Assembly: GCA_030490835.1 (NCBI GenBank)
Contig: CM059972.1
Location: forward strand, 89,265,137-89,329,136
Length of the DNA stretch: 64,000 nucleotides
Direction: 5' to 3'
DNA from: Annona cherimola
Taxonomy: Eukaryota; Streptophyta; Magnoliopsida; Magnoliales; Annonaceae
Shown: in pieces, positions 12,001-21,248 of the stretch
Layout: every line of letters starts with the position of its first letter
Numbering within the stretch: position 1 is the first letter of the stretch
Notes under the pieces: model-generated
What the model saw: only the letters and a program-made list of their open reading frames with translations
Databases searched by the model: none
What the model was told of the DNA's origin: nothing
Made by a program: the position numbers and the translations under genes

Positions 12001-14399
12001 TATACTCTAAGAATGAGAGAGCGGAGAAAGCGACCTTTAGCACATAGAATGGAAATGTATGTAAGAGAGAACTTTATAGAGAAAGTCCCTAAAAGATAGA
12101 GTTTGTGGGGTTCATAGAATAGGGGATGAGTTCCCCAGAGGGTTTCCAATTTTTGTTAAAAGAGTAGTTAATGAAGAGGGGTGCAAAGGAAAAAGAAAAT
12201 TAAAAAAGTGTGTGCAAATGCAAATGCTTAAGCGTGAATTTTTTTTAAAAAAGCGTTGGCAGGATGCAACAAATAGTGAGCATCTCACCTATTGATTTGA
12301 TGGTAGCAAATACAATTTGCGAGTTTTCTTGGTTTAGCTTTAATGGAATCAGTTCTATTAAATCATAAGCCTGTGCATACATATATGTAAAAATTGATTT
12401 AACAGAATTGTTTCATCAAATTGATTAAAAAACTACTATAGAAGAGCGATAATGGTATATATGTTTTTAAATTGCCAAATATATATATATATATAATAAA
12501 ATTTATGTAATCTAAAACATTATTCATATCTTTATTAAAAAAATATTATTCATATGCAGTTTATATAGATGAGTAGTATTTTTATTTGCTTAAAGTATTG
12601 AGTATCATTATATATATATAAATATATATATATCTATAAATTTTACTCATTAAGATTATACCAAGATTCAATTTGTATGATAAATGAACTAAATTATATT
12701 TTTAATAACAACTTTGATGAGATTTTTGAAATAAAATAAAAATATTAAAATTTTGGATGATTTCTATTGAGCTCCATGGGAACCATTCCCACTACAGCCA
12801 TTTTTAAAAGATGAGGAAATCTGAAGATGATAACAATGAAAGAAAAAGACTAATATTCTTTAAAAAAATTTAAATAATATATATGTTGTTAGTTAATTAG
12901 GAGACATTCGAAAACCTCTTCTAAAAGATAAAAAAAAATTACATTACAATTGTGTAAGTGTTAGAAGAAGAGTTCAAAACTAATGATCCTAAATACTATC
13001 TATATCATAGAATAATCCAACATATTTTTAAAGATTATTATGTTTTGGACAAAATTCAAAAATTAATTGGTGCAATCACCCTAGAGGTAGAAAACAAAAA
13101 TCATAACAAATGTAATCTTAATTTATTTGGATAACTTGTTTCAATTACAACAACATTTAAATACATCAATGATCCTGGTATTAGATTTAGATCTAAATCA
13201 TTGAAAGCTCTTGCTAAAGGCTTGGTACCACATAACCTCTCTAATAACTTTTTTCTTTGAGTTTAGTTCATCCTAATTTATCGAAAGAAGATGATTGAGA
13301 TTCAAATCAATCTAAGAAAAAAGTCATTCTAGGCTACAAATAAACAATTAAGAAGAGAAAATAGAAAAAAATAAAAAAGAAAGTTCACCAACCCTCATCA
13401 AGTGATATTTGATATCCTCTCATTTAAAAAGACTTCATGCCGCCTAAGTTATTTGGCAAATCTTGGATTAATATAGTAAAGGAGAATATGAATGATTCTT
13501 ATGCATAAAGTTTAGAGATTGTAACATGTAATTGTATATATGCTTCTCATTCTATAAGTGAATTTGAGGATAGAATTGACATTGGTAGGTAAGAAGAGAT
13601 TCCTTTAAAAGATAAGGTCATTTTGTATGAGAATTTTACATATTTTAATAAGGATTTTGCAAATATGACGACATCAAAGATAGAGGTTAATTTGTAAATG
13701 GTGAATGATATGATGTCCTTCATTGAAATAGACATATAAGATTCTCAAAGAAGTTAAAAGACACGAAGGAGATGTTACTACAGATGATAAGGATGAGATA
13801 TCAAATCAATTGGTTTTTTGATAACTTATTCAGTAAGGAATGATTATATTGAAGATAGAAAGTGTGAAACCCACACTATTTAACATACAGTATAAAATTA
13901 AAATATAAGTTAATATAATTTATACCCTTAAAGCTTATACAAAATATATGTTATTAATGTAAAGTTACAGAAAAATGTGTATGTTTATAAAGAGACTAAT
14001 TTGTAATTTTAGAAAATAGGATTAAGTTGAAAATTTAGAAAAATGGATTAAATGGTAAATTTGAAAAGAGTAGAGACAAAAGAGACCTAACTGGAATTTA
14101 AAAGGTTAATTTTTTGAATTTATGAGGAAAAAGGGGTAAATTATAATTTGATAAAGGTAAGATATGAAAATGAATTTTTATAAATTTTTCGAGAAGGAAT
14201 TTGAAAATTCCGAATCATTCGAAATGAAAGTATTTAAATTCATGGACTTTTTGGAAAAATAAAAATAAATTGAAAAAATTTGGTGCAATTGGGGGTCTCA
14301 ATTAGTGGCTTATATTCACCTAGATTATTTTCCTTGGATCTCACAATATATAATTTTGATTCAAATAAGATTTCATAGGAAAGTGTTAAATTATGTGCT
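12001..14399. other. AT-rich spacer with short (TA)n tracts
   Basis: No gene or intact element recognised. (TA)n tracts occur near 12477-12496 and 12610-12634. GTGTGAAACCCACACTATTTAAC near 13861 contains a small inverted repeat and could mark the edge of an old LTR, but no partner was found. Confidence 0.45.
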
Positions 14400-15260
14400 C
14401 TTTAACTAGATAAATTAGATTATGAAAAATAATTAAATAAAATACTTAAATTAATTTGTTTAATTTGCAACTAAAAACGTGCATGAAGTCAAACCCATGC
14501 ATGCTTGGCTACTGAAATTCACGCCCAGGTGGTTTTCACCCTTGTATTTAATAATTGGTTATTAAATTATATTTTAATATATATAATATTTTTTTACATG
14601 AAATTTTATGCGTAAGTCTATTTTAATACACTCTATATTATGGATGGCTAGATCATCAAAATTATGTTTAAAAAATTTTTAAACAATCAAAATTAAATGA
14701 GATTTCATGAATTAATTTTGAATGCTTATATCTTCACCCATACTAAATATTTTGATATGAGACTCGAGATAGACGGCTAATTGGACCTATTCTAAAATAT
14801 GGATAAATTAGATTATGAAAATTTATTAAGCAAAGAAGTTAAAAAAAAAAATTTGAACTGCCTAGCAATTCATACAGACGTCCAAAGACACTGAAACATG
14901 CATACATGTTTACATCAACCATGCATTGCCTGTTTTATTAATTAAACGATAATATATAACTCCATTTTATATGAGGTTCCATGGGTAAGCCTAAATTAAT
15001 GTAATCTACTTGGTGAATGAATTGGATCATATTTTATTAGAAATGAGTAGAAAAATTAAAATTTGAATAAATTGCATTAGTTAATTTCAAATGATCATAT
15101 CTTAACCAATTCTATTCATTTTGACATGAAACTTGTTATGAATGACTATGTGCTTTAAAATATAGACAAATTAGGTTATAAAGAACACTTTTAGAAAATT
15201 ATTAAACAAATAATATAATAATCATAACAGCTAAAGCTTACAACAGGCAGATGTTTGGTC
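14400..15260. repeat. Degenerate tandem repeat, about 360-395 bp unit
   Basis: A block reading about ATGGATAAATTAGATTATGAAA recurs near 14407, 14801 and 15163. It is preceded in the last two units by CTTATATCTTCACCCA / CATATCTTAACCAA and TTTTGATATGAGACT / TTTTGACATGAAACT. Spacings of about 393 and 363 bases indicate three decayed units. No coding sequence. The source family is unknown. Confidence 0.5.
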
Positions 15261-15462
15261 ACCAACATACATATATATTCAAATCAATAAATGAATAAAA
15301 TACGTAGAGTCCATGGCTGCCTTTTAAATGAGTCGTAGTTAATGGTTAAAATGTTGCCGTGTATATTAACGTGGAGTGAAATTGCTGGGTTTAAAAAAAA
15401 ACCAAACAAAAATGCTAGCAACAATTTACCGTAGCCGGTGCATGAAAGCAGGAGTTGCCAAC

Positions 15463-17074
15463 TAGGGGTGCAACTTGGTCCGGGTAGGTCCAGATAGGGG
15501 TCTACCCTACCCTTACCCTATTTTTAAAAACCTCTACCCTACCCTATTTTAGACCGGGTCGGTTCTTAGGTTACCCTACCCTATTTTTCAAGGTCAATTC
15601 TGATTTCGGTTTCGGTTCTAAATCGGTTCCAAAAGTAATATGTAACCTGTTCCATCTACTAATGTAAATATGTACAAATAAAATATATACGCAGTTGAGT
15701 ATGAGTCAGCAGTTAATCGACACAGCTACCCAGCCCCACTATACAATGTGTTACATGCAATGCAACAATCTGTTACTATCTGTACCATGCAATCTGTTGG
15801 AAATTGACATGGGAATTAGTTTAAATAAATGTACACAAGAAATAAAACATATCCTTTTGCCGTTCCTAGACTGATATGCATTCGAATCTCCCATGTGAGG
15901 TGATGCAAGGCCCAACATCTCCATGAAGTCATTGCTCTAAGTTCCCATTGTTGAGATACTCATAAACAAGCATCCTCAATAGGGGAAAATGAAACCTTGA
16001 ATCATCGACGCTGCAATGAAAGACGAAGAGAGAAAGAGAGACAAACAGAGAGATTGAGAGAGAGAGAGATAGGCCCGGAAAATCGATCGAGAGACAAAGA
16101 GAAAGATAAACAGAGAGAGATCGAGATTGAGAGAAAGACTAAGGCAGAGAGATTGATCGAGAGAGAGAAAAAGAGATAAAGAGAGATCGATCAAGGGAGA
16201 GAGACAGGGAGATTGAGAGAGAATGAGTGACAGAGAGAGAGATAGACAGAGACAGAGAGTGAGAGAGAAGGCGACACCGGATGGGAGGGGCAGGGAAGCA
16301 TTGACACTAGAAATGGGGAGAGATGTAGCGACGGAGCCCGGAAAAATCGAGAGGAAGAGGGAGAAGTGGGAGATAGAGCAGTAGCGATGCGCTAAGGGAG
16401 AGGGAGAGGGAGGGAGGGAGAGAGAGGCGACGCGGGAGAGGAGAGGGACGGAGCAGCAGCGATGCACCGAGGGAGAGGGAGAGGGAGGGAGGGAAGGAGG
16501 GAGAGAGAGGAGAGGTGACGTGGGATGGCGGGAGAGGAGAGGGACAGAGCAGCAGTGTTGCACCGAGGGAGAGGGAGAGGGAGGGAGGGAAGGAGGGAGA
16601 GAGAGGAGAGGCGACGCGGGACGATGGGAGAGGAGAGGGATGGAGTAGCAGCGATGCGCCGAGGGAGAGGAAGAGGGAGAGGGAGGGAGGGAGGGGGAGA
16701 GAGAGAGCAGCGATGCGCCGAATCCCGATTGCTGCCTTGCTGGTTCGGGACGAGAAGACCGGAGATGGCGAAGAGGAGAGGCGATGGCAGGCGAGGGCGT
16801 CGACGTTGGAGAACAGGCGGAATTTAGGGCGCACAGGAGACAGGACACGAACCCGCAAACCTCATAATATATATATTTATTATAATATTATTATATAAAT
16901 TCGGTTCGGTTCTGGGTACCCGGCTGTTGGAACTAACCCTACCCAAATCCACCCCGGGTATTTTTTACCCGGAACCAAACTGACCCTGCGGGTAACCCTG
17001 GCAGAACCGAACCGACCATATTTCGGGTACCCATCGGGTCGACCCATGGGTACCCGACCCAAGTTGCACCCCTA
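15463..17074. mobile_element. Non-autonomous hAT-type element with minisatellite cargo
   Basis: Termini are TAGGGGTGCAACTTGG and CCAAGTTGCACCCCTA, a perfect 16-bp terminal inverted repeat. Flanking octamers TTGCCAAC (15455-15462) and CTGCCAAC (17075-17082) differ at one base, an 8-bp target duplication as expected for hAT. Subterminal regions are rich in ACCCTACCC and GGTTCGGTTC-type repeats, as in the family members at 6891 and 8156. There is no transposase. The interior (about 16015-16720) is a strongly purine-biased GAGA tract and minisatellite. This is the best-preserved member of the family in the window. Confidence 0.8.
16384..16720. repeat. Purine-rich minisatellite, about 96-bp unit
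   Basis: GCGATGCRCCGAGGGAGAGG-type blocks recur at 16384, 16459, 16555, 16651 and 16710, giving spacings of 75, 96, 96 and 59. The two full units differ by few substitutions. Long minus-strand (290 codons, Ser/Pro/Leu) and plus-strand (Arg/Glu) open frames here are composition artefacts. The tract lies inside the hAT-type element. Confidence 0.75.
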
Positions 17075-17180
17075 CTGCCAACATTATGATAAAACAGCGC
17101 AAGCATGGTTAAAATAAATCACCGTGGTAACCGTATGCGGAAAAGGGTATAAAATGGCTGGGTATCTACAATACAATTTT

Positions 17181-17422
17181 GGTGTGTTTGAGAATGAATT
17201 AAACTTTTGATGAAAATTTTGAAGAGTAAAAGTTATTAAATGATGTGATATGATAGGGGTAATAATGAAGAGTAAAGAAGATAAAGTTAAAATAGATAGG
17301 TTAGCTGTGTAGAAATGATTAAAAAGTATGGTAGTTGTATAGAAAAATAATTAAAAAATATGATAGTTATGGAGAGTGAAAAGTTTTAAAATGACATTTT
17401 TTGCACATTGCCAAACACACCC
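17181..17422. mobile_element. Tourist-like MITE (reverse relative to 18705 copy)
   Basis: Ends GGTGTGTTTG and CAAACACACC form a terminal inverted repeat. The interior carries AAAGTTAAAATAGATAGGTTAG and AGAAATGATTAAAAAGTATGG, the reverse complement of blocks in the MITE at 18705-18996. TTT on both sides may be the 3-bp target duplication, but a base at one terminus is uncertain. Confidence 0.65.
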
Positions 17423-18088
17423 TTTATATGTAAACCTGTCAAAAAAAGGAAGAAGCTGAACAGAAGTGCATCGGACGGAAGAAGCTGAACAGAAGTGCAT
17501 CGGACGTCCAAACAGCTTGTGATTTCTATCTCTGATGCGTTTCATGTTGTGCAGCACGCCTAGGAGCGTCCAGCCCATTCTAAAATTTTCATTTTTATTA
17601 TTCTGATATGAAAGGCTTCACGTTATTATTATTATTATTATTATTATTACTTTTATTTGGCTAATCATTGCATGGTATATATAGTTGTTAGGAACTAGGG
17701 GAGGGCTTAAAATATGATTAGGGAATTCTATTTGGCTGGATCACGCAAATACATAATAATGAACAATATAGTTATAACAAAATTTTAAACTATTAAAAGA
17801 GATTTCCAACTTGAGAGTTGTCACTACTATGAGCTATTAATAACGGGTTCAGTTTGAGTTTTTAATTTAATTATGGAAACACATTATGTTAGAAATTTTA
17901 TATGAATAGATGAGAGAAAATGCATGTAGCTACGAAAGATATATAAATATACATATATAATATATATAATGTTGGAATGTAAGATAGTCATTTTTGCTTA
18001 TCTGGGTAAAGAAGTCTGGGTAAAGAAAAAGAGAGGATTGAGAATGTAAGCTAATATTTTGAGGTTAGCCAGCGATGCTTTTGAAATC
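17423..18088. other. AT-rich spacer with (TTA)n microsatellite
   Basis: A (TTA)n microsatellite lies at 17622-17648. AGAAGCTGAACAGAAGTGCATCGGACG occurs twice in tandem near 17451 and 17480. No gene is recognised up to the target duplication of the Sirevirus at 18089. Confidence 0.55.
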
Positions 18089-18215
18089 ATTTATGTTGGA
18101 ATTTAAGGCAAATTAAGCACAATTCATGTTTTGATGATTAACAACTTAACTTGAAAAATATTTAAATACTAATGAGGTTGCTAAGTGATGCCAAAATATA
18201 TATAATCAAAGTTCA

Positions 18216-18550
18216 AAAGATAGCAGGTCAAGTCGCAACCCCAATTCGACTCAACCATCGACTTAGGTCAAGTCGATACCTAAGTCGACTCCAAAATCGA
18301 CTTCAAACGATATAAAATCGCCAGAACTGAAATTGGGTTCAGAGACAGGTGAAGTCGCAACCCCCAAGTCGACTCCATCTGCGACTTGGGTAAGCCTTAG
18401 CTGCAGACTTCGAAAACATTAGAGTTAAGTTGCTTTCAAGTCGACTTCGTCACGCGACTTAGGTAAAGTCACATCTCAAGTCGACCCTAGTATGCGACTT
18501 GGGTGAAGTTGAATTCCAAGTCGACCCAGGTCTGCGACTTAAGTATGAGG
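18216..18550 (+). promoter_or_regulatory. Dyad-module array, distal cluster, 5' LTR of A
   Basis: Successive modules of the form AAGTCGC/A, spacer, AGTCGACT, spacer, G/TCGACTT. Several are decayed here, but the order matches the cleaner copies in B and F. A regulatory role is inferred from position in the LTR upstream of the expected transcription start. Confidence 0.6.
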
Positions 18551-18704
18551 CAACCTTATACTATTTAAGACACTTCTTATTAGCTAATGGAGAACAAAAC
18601 CTTGAAGAAATAGCTATCATGAATCAAGGCCACAAGAAGGTTCTTTTCAAGAGACTAGTGTATTGCTCAAACTTAGGCATCACATTACACATCAAGGATA
18701 TCTA

Positions 18705-18996
18705 GGGTGAGTTTGATTACACACAAAACATGTCAATGAAAACTTTTCAATCAAAAACTTTTCACTCCTCATAATTACCTTATTTTTTAATTATTTTTTA
18801 ACATTTTCCTATATAAACAACCCTACTTTTCAATCGTTTCTACACAAATACTCATAAAACTACCCTATCTATTTTAACTTTATTCTCTTTACACCTCATT
18901 ATTACCCCTATTATATTACATAATTTTCTATCAACTTGACAACTTCTACTCTGAAAAGTTTTCATCAAAAAGTTTTACCTCCAACCAAACGCACCC
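18705..18996 (+). mobile_element. Tourist-like MITE inside the 5' LTR
   Basis: A 292-bp insert begins GGGTGAGTTTG and ends CAAACGCACCC (one mismatch in the inverted repeat), flanked by CTA at 18702-18704 and 18997-18999. The 3' LTR of the same element has the unoccupied site at about 28379-28388 with a single CTA. Presence in only one LTR shows it arrived after the retrotransposon. The 3-bp duplication and GGG(N)GTTTGG-type terminus fit PIF/Harbinger Tourist MITEs. Confidence 0.9.
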
Positions 18997-20006
18997 CTAA
19001 TGAAGATCCAAGAGTTTGAAATGAGGAGAAAGAAAATAATACACAATATGTAGATCACATGCAAAGTCTTGAAGTTCCAACATGATATATGGCTGGTGAA
19101 GTCGCATCCGAAGTCAACTCCACTTGTGACTTGGATTAAGTCTAAGACCAAGTCAACCTGAACCTGGAACTTGAGTTGAAAGCTGAAGACCGAAGTCGCT
19201 CCCAAAGTTGACTCCAACCTGCGACTTGGGTGAAGTCGTACCTGAAGTCAACTCCAAATGCGACTTAGCTCGCAATGGTTGGAAAAATTCAAATGTTGGT
19301 GTATTAAATATGCGTCACCTACCACCAAACGTTCGAATTTACTTCTCATTACTTAAGGAGCATCAAGTGAACGTAAATGGAGTTGAAAAAATATTGAATG
19401 AGCTCACCTTCCACTCTTTCTTGCATTTAAAGTGATCTACAAGGAGTTTGAAGAAGAACTTGGCATTTAAACTGCTGAAAGTTGCATTGCTCAATCAAGA
19501 ACTGCCTCCACAAGTTCTTCTATGTGCACGAAATTTCCTACACGATCTGTAACATGTAGATCTTTTTTATTTATTGTTTATTTATTTTTCTCACTTGGTT
19601 TGGTATAGGAGACTAAAACCAAGTGAAGACAAAGTAGCATGTGATTAGTGTGGAACTCGTCATCTACTTGTGTTGAGATTGTACAAGCCCCATAGAGCTA
19701 GAATCTACAAGCCCCATCTAAGTTGTATTGATAATATAATAGTGGAACACAAGCCACAACAGGTGTGTGCTTAGAAGAGTGAAGTAGGGGAGGTTGCTAA
19801 AACAACTATATATCGTTGTCTTTTGACGTGGATTGATTGCTTGTGTTTTATACTTTCTACTGCACCATTTCACTCCAACTCACTGGTCGTTTCATTAAGA
19901 GGATTAATTTTACAAAAAAGAAAATTTTCGATTAAGCAATGAATTTTTAAAATACCCAATTCACCCCTCCCCTTTTAGGTATTTCCATAAACTCGGGACC
20001 AATAAA

Positions 20007-20018
20007 TGGTATCAGAGC
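20007..20018 (+). other. Primer-binding site of Sirevirus A
   Basis: TGGTATCAGAGC, complementary to the 3' end of initiator methionine tRNA, two bases after the 5' LTR. Confidence 0.9.
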
Positions 20019-20297
20019 AGGTCTTTGAGTTTATACCAAAGAGATCTTACTAATGGCATTCCAATCAACTTCCACCTCTACATTTGTTGAAAGCTAATCA
20101 TTCACAAGGCCACTACTATTTGATGGAAGTAACTTCGGTTACTGGAAGTTATAATGAAACTGTTGGAAATATGTGAAAAATAAGCTAAATCTATGTTTTG
20201 ATGATTAACAAATCAATTTGAGTAAGTCTTGGCTACTAACATGTTTGTGGAAGTGATTAAAGGCTATACATTTGAAGAAAATGAAGCTTGGCAGGTT

Positions 20298-20615
20298 AAG
20301 TCGATTTCCAAGTCGACTCAGGCATCGACTTAAGGCCAAGTCGATCCCCAAGTCGACACCAGCATCGACTTCAAAATGACATTTCCTTCCAGAGTTGAAG
20401 TCAAGACTCCGAAGTGGCGAAGTCGCACCCCAAGTCGACTCCACTTGCGACTTGAGGTGAAGTCGCAGGCCAAGTCGACTCCGGTAGCGACTTGGAGGCG
20501 TCGTTTTCTGTCCAGAGTTGAAACCGAGAACTGGGGGTGCCAAAGTCGCATCCCAAGTCGACACAGCATGCGACTTGGGCGAAGTCGTAGACCAAGTCGA
20601 CTCCGGCATCGACTT
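20298..20615 (+). promoter_or_regulatory. Dyad-module array, distal cluster, LTR B
   Basis: Consecutive 34-bp modules. The first spans 20298-20331 with arms AAGTCGA and TCGACTT; later ones have arms AAGTCGC and GCGACTT. The core AGTCGACT sits at the exact centre of each module. Arm base 7 changes together in most modules (A with T, C with G). This suggests a dyad-symmetric protein-binding site or a cruciform-forming unit; function is inferred. Confidence 0.7.
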
Positions 20616-20990
20616 TGATCGGACAGAGGAGAAATTTCAGAAGACAAATTGGGATTATATCGACTTCAAAGCAGAACTAGGTAAAGATGAAGAGAAAGTC
20701 AACTCAGATGTTCAAATTGGAACATATGAAGACTAATCCAAGTCCAAAGAAAGCAAGTTGTATAAACTCAACTATTCTAATCAAGATATACTGAACTTGC
20801 TCATGAATACAAGATTCAAGACTCAAGGACTCAAGGCTTGCAAATCATGGAGCTAAAGGAAACAAGCTAAAGTGAAGACACAATGATTCAAAGAGAACTA
20901 AATCAGGGAAGAACAACAAGACATGAAGAAACCCAAGCAATCAAAAGCATTCCAAAGATTTCAAGTTCGTCAAGCAAAACTGCCGAGGTG

Positions 20991-21156
20991 AAGTCGCACC
21001 CGAAGTCGACTCCACCTGCGACTTGGGTCAAGTCGATGACCAAGTCGACCCAGTTAGGAACTTGAAGTTGCTACGGACAGGCGAAGTTGCACCCGAAGTC
21101 GACTCCATCTGCGACTTGGGCGAAGTCGCACCCGAAGTCGACTCCACCTGCGACTT
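20991..21156 (+). promoter_or_regulatory. Dyad-module array, proximal cluster, LTR B
   Basis: Modules at 20991-21024, 21084-21117 and 21123-21156 are each exactly 34 bp, with core AGTCGACT at module positions 14-21. The last two are 39 bp apart start to start. The cluster ends about 85 bp upstream of the TATA box at 21242. Confidence 0.7.
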
Positions 21157-21180
21157 GGGTCGCAACGGTAGGAAAATATT

Positions 21181-21248
21181 CGAACGTTGGCGCATTAAAT
21201 GCGCGCCACCTACCATCAAACGTTCGGATTCCCTCCACAATTATAAAA
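21181..21248 (+). promoter_or_regulatory. Hairpin motif and TATA box of LTR B
   Basis: Perfect inverted repeat CGAACGTT (21181-21188) and AACGTTCG (21219-21226) surrounds a CGCATTAAATGCG-like core. TATAAAA follows at 21242-21248. The same order is seen in LTR F (TATAAAA near 63974) and, decayed, in the other copies, marking the core promoter and start of R. Confidence 0.7.

Larger units (their letters stand above)
18094..20004 (+). repeat. 5' LTR of Sirevirus A
   Basis: Begins TGTTGGAATT and ends GACCAATA (the 3' LTR ends GACCAACA). Without the 292-bp MITE and its 3-bp duplication it is about 1616 bp, against 1665 bp for the 3' LTR. It carries two palindrome clusters (18216-18550 and 19090-19265) and a conserved downstream block with the GAGCTAGAATCTA and GGAAGAGTGGAGTAGG motifs shared by all copies in this window. 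Confidence 0.9.

Noticed and set aside
15976..16848. 290-codon minus-strand open frame rich in Ser, Pro and Leu, plus an overlapping 183-codon frame and plus-strand Arg/Glu frames
   Set aside because: They arise from the purine-rich GAGA minisatellite, which lacks stop codons in several frames at once. No domain, and the unit structure explains them.
20205..20647. Overlapping frames of 64-134 codons on both strands in LTR B
   Set aside because: The palindrome modules are stop-poor in several frames and give repeated peptides; similar frames appear wherever the arrays occur. They are shadows of the repeat.
18216..21165. Regularly spaced short repeats resembling a CRISPR array
   Set aside because: The context is plant LTR retrotransposon, the units are dyad-symmetric within LTRs, spacers are six bases and related, and no cas genes exist. 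These are LTR palindrome modules.
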